Below are positions 34,031 to 42,388 of a stretch of DNA of 64,000 nt, in pieces. The DNA is from DAISKN01 sp963716925. GTDB lineage: Bacteria > Acidobacteriota > Vicinamibacteria > Marinacidobacterales > SMYC01. The position numbers and the translations under genes are program-made. Location of the stretch: positions 806,001 through 870,000 of the forward strand of contig CAVQUX010000006.1 of NCBI GenBank assembly GCA_963716925.1, read 5' to 3'. A model generated the notes under the pieces. The model was not told where the DNA came from. It made no database searches and was given only the letters and a program-made list of their open reading frames with translations. Every line of letters begins with the position of its first letter. The first letter of the stretch is position 1.

Positions 34031-34056
34031 GAAGCACGAGGTGAAAGGAGTCCAGA

Positions 34057-34749
34057 ATGAAAGTGCTTCTGGCAATCATGGCTCTGACGGCAGCGAGCCT
34101 CGGCTACGCGAGCGAACCGGATACTCGGGAGGAGCGCGAGCGGGCCCTGAAAGCGGCGGCGGCGCTCGACTCGATCCTGGCGGCGCCGGACCAGGAGATC
34201 CCCGCAGAACTTCTCGCGAAGGCTCACGGCGTCGCCGTCATCCCGAACGTCATCAAGGGAGCGTTTCTCGCCGGCGGCCGGTTCGGAAAGGGCCTGGTGA
34301 GCGCCCGCGACGAGAAAGGCCAGTGGGGAACGCCGCTGTACATCGACATCGGTGGGGGCAGCTTCGGACTCCAGATCGGAGTCGAGGCGACGGACTTGAT
34401 CCTGGTGTTCACCGAGCCGGACGGACTCCAGGAGATGCTCAAGGACAACCTCAAGCTGTCAGCGGACGCGGGAGCGGTGGCCGGGCCGGTGGGCCGCCAG
34501 GTGGAGGCGGGAACGAACCTGACGTTCGATTCACCCATCTACTCCTATTCGCGGAACAAAGGAGTCTTTGCCGGGGTCGCGCTCGACGGATCGGTCCTGA
34601 GCGTCGACGACAGCTCGAACCAGGAGATCTACGGCAAGGACGTGACCGGCACCGACATCCTCGTCGCGAAGAAGGTCCCGGTGGCGGACGCCACCCGTCC
34701 CTTCCTCGAGGCCTTGAAGAGGAACACGCCGCGACAGCCGACCGAATAG
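34057..34749 (+). CDS. SYLF/YSC84-domain exported protein
   Basis: 230 aa. Signal peptide (1-19, LLAIMALTAASLGYA). SYLF (YSC84/DUF500) lipid-binding domain from about 40 to 215: KAHGVAVIPNVIKGAFLAGG, GKGLVSAR, GGSFGLQIGVEATDLILVF. The family binds phosphoinositides in eukaryotes; bacterial members are periplasmic and probably interact with membranes. Driven by a consensus sigma-54 promoter and ended by a strong terminator, so it is a single-gene transcript. Confidence 0.9.
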   Translation: MKVLLAIMALTAASLGYASEPDTREERERALKAAAALDSILAAPDQEIPAELLAKAHGVAVIPNVIKGAFLAGGRFGKGLVSARDEKGQWGTPLYIDIGGGSFGLQIGVEATDLILVFTEPDGLQEMLKDNLKLSADAGAVAGPVGRQVEAGTNLTFDSPIYSYSRNKGVFAGVALDGSVLSVDDSSNQEIYGKDVTGTDILVAKKVPVADATRPFLEALKRNTPRQPTE

Positions 34750-34790
34750 TTACTCGTCTCGCCTTCAAAGGTTGGGAGAGCCGAGGCGAG

Positions 34791-34830
34791 GCCGGCTCGG
34801 ATCGAGACGCCGATTCGAGCCGGCTTTTTC
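34791..34830 (+). terminator. Intrinsic terminator after SYLF gene
   Basis: GCCGGCTCG (34791-34799) pairs with CGAGCCGGC (34816-34824), 16-nt loop, followed by TTTTTC. It lies 41 nt after the SYLF stop and just before the end of the convergent gene. Confidence 0.8.
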
Positions 34831-34833
34831 TCT

Positions 34834-35193
34834 TCAGCGGGAGACTTCCGCCTTCTCGATCGAAGTGATTTCGATGGATTTGCCGTCGGCGCTCACCGTA
34901 CCGACCACCACCACGTTCTCGCCCGCATAGGGCGCGAGCTTCTTCGGATCGTCGGCGAGATACATCTTGGCGTCGTCGGGCACGAACAGAGCGTAGGCCG
35001 CGCCCATCTTCACGCACTCTTCGGCGCACTCCTTGTCGTTCATCCCTTCCATCATGTGCTCGCCGCCGCACATGTCGTCGGTGACGTAACCCTGAAATTC
35101 CTTTTCGTCCTTCTTCTCGGGCTCTCCGGGCTTCTGGGGGGCGGCGAACCCGGCGAGACAAACAAGGGAGAGAACGAGGACCGTGGATCTCAT
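34834..35193 (-). CDS. Exported DUF5818-like protein
   Basis: 119 aa from the ATG at 35193 with GGGAGG upstream; signal peptide STVLVLSLVCLAGFA. The mature part has a Cys/Met-rich segment (GYVTDDMCGGEHMMEG, then CAEECVKMGA) followed by an OB-like tail (NVVVVGTVSADGKSIEITSI). The pattern 'GxxxDxxCG...C...C...G....V' resembles DUF5818 proteins common in Acidobacteriota. The Cys/Met/His content could bind copper or another metal; that is inference. Confidence 0.7.
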   Translation of the reverse strand: MRSTVLVLSLVCLAGFAAPQKPGEPEKKDEKEFQGYVTDDMCGGEHMMEGMNDKECAEECVKMGAAYALFVPDDAKMYLADDPKKLAPYAGENVVVVGTVSADGKSIEITSIEKAEVSR

Positions 35194-35267
35194 GGGACCT
35201 CCCGGTATCTGGGCGCGACGATCCGGATTTTCCCTTCCGCGAGCGGTCGAGTCAAACGCGGCCCGCA

Positions 35268-35296
35268 TTGACAGGCACCGAGGCCCTTGCTACGGT
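35268..35296 (+). promoter_or_regulatory. Promoter abutting the M28 peptidase start
   Basis: TTGACA, 17-bp spacer, TACGGT (weak -10). The seventh base after the -10 is 35303, the A of the ATG, so a leaderless transcript is predicted, with the same spacing as at 10719-10754. Confidence 0.5.
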
Positions 35297-35302
35297 CCGG
35301 CC

Positions 35303-37333
35303 ATGCGCAACGCATCGTTCTTCGGTCTCGTCGTCCTCCTCGGAGGTCATTTCGTCCAGGCCCAGGTAGCGCCGGAGGAGCGGGCTCTCCTCGAAAGCCT
35401 CAATCCGACGGCCGTCGTCTCCTTGACGCGGAGGCTCTCCGAGGAAGTCGGAGTCGGACCTTCGGGGGCGGGCTACGGCAGCGCCATCGCCGGGAGTCCG
35501 GCGGAGAAGGCGCTCGCGGATTTCATCGAAAAGGAAATGCGCTCTCGAGGCTTCGACGTCGCTCGCGAGCGGTTTCCCGTCCGAAGCTACGTCTACGGCG
35601 AGGTGAAGCTCCTGGTGGACGCAAGCGCGGTCGAAGCCGTCACCCTGCACTCCTCGACGGGGACCTGGGGCGTCCGCGACGGGGTCGATTACGAGAACGA
35701 AAACGCCGACTCCGGAAGGGCGATTCGGGCGAAGCTCGTCGACGCCGGTCGCGGCCTCGCGGCGGACTACGATCGGATCGGGGACGTCTCGGGACGGGTG
35801 GTCCTGGTGCGCCGCACCGTCTGGCCCAGCGCGACCGCGCTCGAGGCCGGCGTGCGGGGGGCGCTCGCCGTCGTCTTTCACGATTATCCGGGAGAGAACC
35901 CCGACGACGCCCTCAAGCAGGACGGGATCCAGTATCACGACGACATCCCCGCCGTCTCGATATCGAAGCGCGACGCCGCGCGGATCCAGGAGAAGCTGGG
36001 CGCGGGTGAAGTCGAGGTCTCGCTCTCGAACCGCGTCGACGTGGGATACGGCTTCTCCGAGAACGTGATCGGACGCCTCCGAGGAACTGACGTTCCGGAC
36101 GAGTTCCTCGCCGTGACTTCGCACCACGACCGCTGGCACCAGGGCGCTCAGGACAATGCCGTGGGAGTCGCGGTCATGCTCGAGCTCGGCCGGGTGATGA
36201 AGGAGGCCGGAACCAGACGTAACCTCCTTCTCATCGCTTTCGGGTCCGAGGAGGCGGGCGGAATCGGGACGCAGTCCGACTGGCTCGTCGGCTCCTACGC
36301 GTTCGCCAAGGGCCATCCGGAGATCGCGAGCCGCCTCGCCTACGCGTTCAACGTGGACGGAGCCGGATTCACCGCGAAGAGCGGCCACCTCTTCGCGACC
36401 GTCGACAACCTCCCGTTCCAGCGCACGCTTCTGAAGGACCTGAACCTCGAGGGCAGGATTCGGCTGCACGAGGGCGTCACGAACTGGGTGGACGCCTGGT
36501 CCCTCGGCGCCATCGGGGGAGGCGCGGTCTCGTACCTGCTGTGGTTTCCCGCGCATCCCGAGTACGAGGGCCCCGACTCGTTCTCGCGGTACTACCACAC
36601 GCAGCTCGATGTCTATCGCGCCGCGGAATACCAGAACCTCGACGTCGATCTGGAGCTCGGCGCTCTGGGCCTCTACCGCGCCGACCGGGCGACGGTGCTT
36701 CCGATCGGGTTCGGCGAGATCGCCGCCTGGCTTTCGAAGACGCTCGAGGCCGACGCAGGGAAAGCGCCCTCGGTCTCGTTCTCCGAGGCCCGCGCCGCGG
36801 CGGAGGCGTTCTCCCGCGCCGCCGAACGGGCGGGGGCGGGAACGCGCGCCGTCGAGGCCTCGAAGGTTTCCCGCCTCAACCGGCTTCACCTGAACGTCCG
36901 GCACGAGCTCGTGCCCTGGCTGCTCTCGACGAGCGCGTCCCGCGCCGTGCTGAAGACGACTCCCTACGCGTCGGATCTCTCGGCACTCTCGCGCGCGCGA
37001 AAGGCCATCGAGTTCGGCGACGCTGCCATGGCCGCCTCCGCCCTGGAAGAGGTGGCCACGGCGGACACCGCCGCGATTCTCTCGGAGGAAAGCTACTATC
37101 GGGAGCGGGTGTATGCCTTCGGCCCCGCGAGCTGGGGCAACGATTTCGAGCAGGACATCCGGCCGGTGAGCCCCGAGATCGCGAGCCTTTATCGGCGCCT
37201 TCGCGGCGGGAGAGTCGGCCCCCAGGATCTCGAATCGGTCCAGAGGCTCGAGGCCCAGGCGCGCGGCCACCTGGAAGAGGCACTTCTCTTGATCGCGGGA
37301 AAACTCCGACGTGCGGCCGCGACTCTCGAATAG
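35303..37333 (+). CDS. M28 family zinc aminopeptidase with PA domain
   Basis: 676 aa. Signal peptide (FFGLVVLLGGHFVQA). A PA (protease-associated) insert lies at about 130-235. The M28 catalytic domain includes SHHDRWHQGAQDNAVG near 272 (zinc His and bridging Asp), the catalytic EE in GSEEAGG near 312, zinc Asp in AFNVDGAG and zinc His in YHTQLD near 433. The C-terminal 200 residues are helical, as in glutamate carboxypeptidase II-like enzymes. It probably trims N-terminal or C-terminal residues from peptides outside the cytoplasm. No ribosome site is visible; the start is set by the signal peptide and promoter. Confidence 0.88.
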   Translation: MRNASFFGLVVLLGGHFVQAQVAPEERALLESLNPTAVVSLTRRLSEEVGVGPSGAGYGSAIAGSPAEKALADFIEKEMRSRGFDVARERFPVRSYVYGEVKLLVDASAVEAVTLHSSTGTWGVRDGVDYENENADSGRAIRAKLVDAGRGLAADYDRIGDVSGRVVLVRRTVWPSATALEAGVRGALAVVFHDYPGENPDDALKQDGIQYHDDIPAVSISKRDAARIQEKLGAGEVEVSLSNRVDVGYGFSENVIGRLRGTDVPDEFLAVTSHHDRWHQGAQDNAVGVAVMLELGRVMKEAGTRRNLLLIAFGSEEAGGIGTQSDWLVGSYAFAKGHPEIASRLAYAFNVDGAGFTAKSGHLFATVDNLPFQRTLLKDLNLEGRIRLHEGVTNWVDAWSLGAIGGGAVSYLLWFPAHPEYEGPDSFSRYYHTQLDVYRAAEYQNLDVDLELGALGLYRADRATVLPIGFGEIAAWLSKTLEADAGKAPSVSFSEARAAAEAFSRAAERAGAGTRAVEASKVSRLNRLHLNVRHELVPWLLSTSASRAVLKTTPYASDLSALSRARKAIEFGDAAMAASALEEVATADTAAILSEESYYRERVYAFGPASWGNDFEQDIRPVSPEIASLYRRLRGGRVGPQDLESVQRLEAQARGHLEEALLLIAGKLRRAAATLE

Positions 37334-37351
37334 GGGACTGGGAGGAGCGCT

Positions 37352-37702
37352 ATGAATCAAGGCTCGGCCATGTACGAGAAGATCTTCGGCAAGCCGGCAC
37401 CGGCCGGTGAGCCGCTCCGCGGGCTCAAGGAGCTCGCCATCGACCATCTATTCGCGAAGATCTGGACTCGGGAGGGGCTCTCGATCCGGGACCGAAGGCT
37501 GGTCACCATCGCCCTTCTCGCCGCTCAGGGGCGGCCGGACCAGCTCCGGGATCACATCCGCGGAGCGCGCCTCGGAGAGGGCCCTCTGACCGAGGAAGAG
37601 ATCGCGGAGCTCATGATCCATGTCGCTCACTATGCGGGATGGGCGGCGGGCACCAGCGGCCAGGCGATTGCGAACGCGGTCTATTCGGAGCTCGAGCCCT
37701 GA
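37352..37702 (+). CDS. Carboxymuconolactone decarboxylase family protein
   Basis: 116 aa. CMD/AhpD-like helical fold, residues 25-105 (IWTREGLSIRDRRLVTIALL, then ELMIHVAHYAGW). The CxxC of AhpD-type peroxidases is absent, so it is on the decarboxylase/hypothetical side. Substrate unknown. GGGAGGAG precedes the ATG, 18 nt after the peptidase stop. Its stop overlaps the probable start of the TPR gene. Confidence 0.85.
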   Translation: MNQGSAMYEKIFGKPAPAGEPLRGLKELAIDHLFAKIWTREGLSIRDRRLVTIALLAAQGRPDQLRDHIRGARLGEGPLTEEEIAELMIHVAHYAGWAAGTSGQAIANAVYSELEP

Positions 37703-39060
37703 TCCTGCTTTTCGCGGCCCTTCTCGCCCAGGCGGCCCAGGAGCCTCCGTCGTTCCGCGAAGGACTGGCGTTCTTCAAGGAGGGACGGCTCGAGGAGGCC
37801 GAGAAGGCGTTCCTCACCGCGCTCTCCGAGTCTCCCGCCCATGCGCCGAGCTCGGTCCAGCTGGCGCGGATCTATTCGCGCTGGGGCCGCCCCGAGGATG
37901 CGCGGCGGACGCTTCAGCTGGCGCTCGAGCGCCGGCCGAACGGCATCGTGCTCCTGAACGAGCTCGGCTCGCTTCTGCTATCCGAGACTCGGGCCGCGGA
38001 AGCGCGGCCAATCTTCGAGCGCGCCGTCGCCGTCGAGCCCGGGAACCCTCGCGCGCGTCTCGGGCTCGCGGAGAGCCTCGGAGAGCTCGGCAATCTCGAA
38101 GGTGCCCTCGCGGAGCTCGACGAAGCGCGGTCTCTCGACATACGCCATCCCGGGCTCGAGGTCTACCGGGCGACGCTTCTCTCGGACCTCGGAAGGCCGG
38201 GCGAAGCCATCGAAGTCCTGGAGAGCGCCCTCGAATCGACCCCCGATGCTCCCGAAGCGCAGAGACTCCTCGGTCTCCTCGCCTACTCGCTCAACCGGGA
38301 TACCCAGGCCAGAGACGCGCTCGCCAAAGTGCTCGCGAGAGACCCCGCGGATGTCGAGGCCCGGGTCACCATCGGAAAGATCTACTTTCGAAGGGCGAAC
38401 TACGAGGATGCGCGCCTCACGTTCGAGCGGGTCCTCGAAGACGACGAAGCGAGCGAGGATGCCCACTTCTACCTCGGAGAAATCGCGCGAGCGTCCCAGC
38501 GGTTCGAAGAGGCCGTGCTTCACTATCGGAAGGCGAGCTCGGCCGCGGCGGGGAAAGGGCTCGGCGTGGCGCTCCTCAAGTTGGGCCGCTATGACGAGGC
38601 GGAGCGTGCGCTCGAGCAGGCTCTCTCCGAAGAAAGGGAGCCTTCTGAACGGGCGGAGACGCTCTATCTTCTCGGAAGCGTTCGGAACGAGCGCGGCGAC
38701 GAGGAGGGCGCGGTCGCGGCGCTCACGGAAGCCTCGAAAACCGACCCCAATCACCCGGAGACCCGCTACCTCCTGGGGACGACGCTCGCCCGGCTCGGAC
38801 GCGGCGAACGAGCGCGGATGGAGCTCGAGGCGTTTCGCAATCTCAAGGAGTTCGAGGAGCGAAAGGAGAAACTCGAGCTCGCGATTGTCGAGCGCCCGGC
38901 GGAGGCCGATTCCTACCGGCCTCTCATCGAGCTCTATCTCGAGCACGGCCGCGGAGCGGAAGCTCTACCCTTTCTCGAGAAAGCGCTCGCTCTCGCCCCC
39001 GGAGATCCGGCTCTCCTCGCGATCTCGGCCCGCATCCGCGAGGGGGCGCCCCCCCGTTGA
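37639..39060 (+). CDS. TPR-repeat exported protein (start uncertain, possibly CTG)
   Basis: 473 aa from the only canonical start (ATG 37639), which lacks a ribosome site and would overlap the CMD gene by 64 nt with an odd N-terminus. A better start is CTG at 37699: it overlaps the CMD stop as CTGA, has GGAG 8 nt upstream and begins a clean signal peptide (LILLFAALLAQAAQ), giving 453 aa. About ten TPR units of 34 aa follow (PNGIVLLNELGSLLLSETRA type). It is a protein-interaction scaffold in the periplasm. The next gene, an ASPIC/UnbV protein, is a frequent TPR partner. Confidence 0.85.
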   Translation: MGGGHQRPGDCERGLFGARALILLFAALLAQAAQEPPSFREGLAFFKEGRLEEAEKAFLTALSESPAHAPSSVQLARIYSRWGRPEDARRTLQLALERRPNGIVLLNELGSLLLSETRAAEARPIFERAVAVEPGNPRARLGLAESLGELGNLEGALAELDEARSLDIRHPGLEVYRATLLSDLGRPGEAIEVLESALESTPDAPEAQRLLGLLAYSLNRDTQARDALAKVLARDPADVEARVTIGKIYFRRANYEDARLTFERVLEDDEASEDAHFYLGEIARASQRFEEAVLHYRKASSAAAGKGLGVALLKLGRYDEAERALEQALSEEREPSERAETLYLLGSVRNERGDEEGAVAALTEASKTDPNHPETRYLLGTTLARLGRGERARMELEAFRNLKEFEERKEKLELAIVERPAEADSYRPLIELYLEHGRGAEALPFLEKALALAPGDPALLAISARIREGAPPR

Positions 39061-39062
39061 GC

Positions 39063-40664
39063 ATGCTGAGCGCGCTCGCCGTCGCCTCGATCGTTCTCGT
39101 CGATCGCAGCGAAGCCGCGGGGATTCGGTTCAAGAACCTTTTCGGAGGCGCCGACAAGCGATTCATCTACGAGACTCTGGGAAGCGGAGCCGCGTTCGTC
39201 GACTATGACGAGGACGGCCTCCTCGACGTCTATCTCGTGAACGGCGCCCCGGATCTCGAGAGCCCGGGTCCGGGAAGCCGGCTCTACCGGAACCGCGGCG
39301 GCAGTTTCGAGGACGTCACCGAGAAGAGCGGGGCCGGAGACGACGGCTTCGGCGTCGCCATCGCCGTCGCCGACATCGAGGCCGACGGCGACAGCGACCT
39401 CTTCCTCGCCACCAACGGCTCCGACTGGCTCCTGGTGAATCAGGGTGATGGAACCTTTCGGAAGCTCGGGATGAACGACGAGCGCATGGCGGGCGGCGCC
39501 GCGTTCGGAGACTACGACGCGGACGGGCTGCCGGACCTCTACGTCTCGAGCTACGTCGACCGAAGCGCTTTCGAGCCGGGGGGCAAGGGGTTCGAGCTCT
39601 GCAACTGGAAGAGCCTCCGCGTGGGCTGCGGACCCGCGGGGCTTCCCGCCTCTCCCGATCGTCTCTACCACAACGAGCAAGGCCGGCTGCGCGACGCGTC
39701 GGAGGAGACGGGCATCGCGTCGGTGGAGCCGTCGTTCGGTCTCGGAGTTCTGTTCGCCGACCTCGACCTCGACGGCCGCTCGGATATATTCGTCGCCAAC
39801 GACGGAAGGCCCAATTTCCTCTTTCGCAACCGGGGAGACGAGACCTTCTCGGAGGAGGGCCTGATCCGCGGAGCCGCGTACAGCGGGGATGGCCGCGAAC
39901 AGGCGGGAATGGGAGTCGACGCCGCCGACATCGACTTCGACTCGGACCCCGACCTCGTCGTGACCAACTTCTCGCACGACTACACCACCCTCTACGAGAA
40001 TCTCGGAGCGGGTTTCTTCGTCGATGCCTCCTACAAGCGCGGCATCGGGAAAGACACCTACTTCCCGCTCTCCTGGGGTGTCCGATTCGTCGACCTCGAC
40101 GCCGACTCCGATCTCAATCTCTATATCGCCAACGGGCACATCTATCCCGACGTGGACCGGGTGGCGCCGGAGACCTCCTACGCCGAGCCCGACCAGGTGT
40201 TCCGAAACGATGGGTCGGGGCGCTTCGCGCTCGACCCCTGGGTGTCGGCGCGGAGGTCGAGCCGGGGGCTCGCCACCGGAGATTACGACAACGACGGCAG
40301 GATCGATCTCCTCGTCACCACCATCGACGGCCCCGCGGAGCTCCTCCACAACGAGACCGAACCTTCGGGAGCCGGAATCCTGGTGAGACTCGTAGGCTCG
40401 CAATCGGCGCGCGATGGCCTCGGAGCGGTGGTGACCCTCGAGACTTCGTCCGGGAAACAGCGGAGGGAAGCGGGGACTTCGGGGAGCTACGCGAGCGCCC
40501 GCGACTCGAGGGTCCATTTCGGGCTGGGAAACGAAGACGCCCGAGCGGTCGAGGTCCAGTGGCCGTCGGGAGCCCGCGAACGGTTGGAGGTCCCCCGAGC
40601 GGCTCTTCTGCTGGTCATCAAGGAGGGTGTCGGGCTGGTCGCTTACAGCTCCGGCGCCCGGTAA
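39063..40664 (+). CDS. FG-GAP/VCBS repeat protein with ASPIC/UnbV domain
   Basis: 533 aa. Signal peptide (1-20), then repeated FG-GAP/VCBS calcium-binding units (DYDEDGLLDVYLVN, DYDADGLPDLYVS, DLDLDGRSDIFVAN, DYDNDGRIDLLV) forming a beta-propeller, and a C-terminal ASPIC/UnbV domain (about 440-510, ending VQWPSGARERLEV). CRTAC1-like; a secreted binding protein, ligand unknown. The ATG at 39063 follows 2 bases after the TPR stop; a TTG at 39057 overlaps it. Its 3' end overlaps the amidohydrolase on the other strand by 22 nt. Confidence 0.9.
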   Translation: MLSALAVASIVLVDRSEAAGIRFKNLFGGADKRFIYETLGSGAAFVDYDEDGLLDVYLVNGAPDLESPGPGSRLYRNRGGSFEDVTEKSGAGDDGFGVAIAVADIEADGDSDLFLATNGSDWLLVNQGDGTFRKLGMNDERMAGGAAFGDYDADGLPDLYVSSYVDRSAFEPGGKGFELCNWKSLRVGCGPAGLPASPDRLYHNEQGRLRDASEETGIASVEPSFGLGVLFADLDLDGRSDIFVANDGRPNFLFRNRGDETFSEEGLIRGAAYSGDGREQAGMGVDAADIDFDSDPDLVVTNFSHDYTTLYENLGAGFFVDASYKRGIGKDTYFPLSWGVRFVDLDADSDLNLYIANGHIYPDVDRVAPETSYAEPDQVFRNDGSGRFALDPWVSARRSSRGLATGDYDNDGRIDLLVTTIDGPAELLHNETEPSGAGILVRLVGSQSARDGLGAVVTLETSSGKQRREAGTSGSYASARDSRVHFGLGNEDARAVEVQWPSGARERLEVPRAALLLVIKEGVGLVAYSSGAR

Positions 40665-42347
40665 ATCTCCCGTCCCTCGAAGAGGGTCAGCAGCACCTTC
40701 GCCTCGCCCACCTGGTCCGGTGCCACCTCGAAGAGGTTCCGATCGAGGACCACGACGTCCGCCACCTTTCCCGCCTCGAGAGAGCCGATACCGATCCTCG
40801 AGCCTCGCGGCGAAAGCGCCGTTCCGGGTGAAGCTCGCGAGCATCTGCTCCAGGCTCACCCTTTCTTCGGGGCCGAGGACCATGTCCGGATTCGAGGGGT
40901 CGAACGATCGGGTGATCCCCATCTTTATTCCTACGACGGGGCTGAAGGGAATGGTCACGGGGAAATCGCTGGCCGAGGCCACGGTTACTCCGGCGTCGAA
41001 GAAGCTCTTCATCGGATACTCCCGGGACGCGCGCTCCTCGCCCAGGTACGGCGCCTCTATGGCGTCGTAGAAGCCGCCTTTGCTGAACCAGAACGGCTGA
41101 GGCACGGCGATTACGGACAGCTCGGCGAAACGCTTCACGTCCGAAGGCGTCACCAGCTGCAGGTGCGTCACCTGGTGCCGCGTGTCCCTCCGGCCGTTCT
41201 TCTCCCGCGCGAACTCCAACGCGTCGAGCGCGAGGCGGGTCGCGGCGTCGCCGATCGAATGGATGTGGACGATGAACCCTTCCCGATCCGCGGCCGCCAC
41301 CATCTCCTTCAAGTGATCCGGGTCCCACAGGAGCTCGCCGCGATAGTCGGGCCGGTGCGCGTAAGGCTCGAGGAGATAGGCGGTCTCGCCCTCGACGACG
41401 CCGTCGACGAAGATCTTCACCGCGTCGATCTCGAAGAGGCCGCCTTTCTGCCTCTCCCGGTCGGCGACGAGCTCCTGGATGCGCTCGACCGTGTCGTCCG
41501 GAGAAAGGAGAAGCGAGCCGCGGAACCGAACGCGGAGCTTTCCCTCGCTCTCGAGCCTCTCGTAGGCGACCATGTCGGAGGGGTCGTAGTCGCCGGCGGC
41601 CGCGAGCCCGATGGCGGCGATGCGCACGGTGGTGACGCCGTCCTTCGCCGCCATTTCCTGGAAGGCCGTAAGCCCGGTCATTCGCTCTTCGACGGTGAAC
41701 GGCGGAATGACGGCGGAAACGAGCCCGGTCGCGCTCTCCCGGAGAGTCCCCGTCGGCTCCCCGGACGATGGATCGCGCTCGATGACGCCGCCCTCCGGGT
41801 CCGGCGTATCCCTGGTGATTCCGGCGAGCTCGAGCGCCTTCGAGTTCACCCAGGACGAGTGTCCATCGCCCGAGCCGAGCTGCACCGGCCGGTCGGAGAC
41901 GACGCCGTCGAGGTCCGCCTTCTTCGGACCGGTCAGGGGGAAGAGCGCGTTCGACCACCCGCTTCCGCGGATGGCCTCCTTCTCGGGATGGGTCTCGGCG
42001 AAACGCCGAACCGCCTCGAGGTACTGATCGAGAGACCTCAGGTCGTTGAGGCTGACGGCCACCGCCTGGACGAGCGCGCCCGTCGGATGAGAGTGGCTGT
42101 CGATGAATCCCGGGACGACCATCTTCCCTTCGAGCTCGATGACCTCGGTTTGCGGTCCTACGAAGGCCTCGACTCCCGCGTCGTCGCCGACGTACAGGAT
42201 CGTGCCGCCTCCGACGGCGAGGGACTGCGCGCGGCTCCCGGTCGAGTCCTGAGTGTAGATGGCGCCGTTTCGGAGCACCCGGTCGGCTTTGGGTCCACTT
42301 CCGCAGGCGGAAAGGAGCAGTAGCAGGAGAGTCATTCGTCTTCGCAT
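40643..42347 (-). CDS. Amidohydrolase lipoprotein (YtcJ-like), frameshifted near its end
   Basis: About 567 aa if one base is removed. Lipoprotein signal with lipobox LSAC; amidohydrolase_3 domain: metal-binding IDSHSHP near 80, HIHSIGDAA, THLQ and SASDFPV. It hydrolyses a C-N bond in an unknown exported substrate. The reading frame breaks at 40790 (extra base). Upstream of that point it ends NGAFAARLEDR; in the next frame it continues IGSLEAGKVADVVVLDRNLF to a TAA at 40643, which is the conserved family C-terminus. Either a real frameshift or a sequencing error. The unshifted frame runs on without function. No ribosome site; a TAGAAT hexamer lies 8 nt before the ATG. Confidence 0.8.
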
Positions 42348-42388
42348 CGGGCGAGATTCTATACCGATGCGAACGCCGGGAAGGCTCC

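Noticed and set aside
35252..37447. 731-codon frame antisense to the M28 peptidase
   Set aside because: Shadow frame; the plus strand has a complete catalytic domain and signal peptide.
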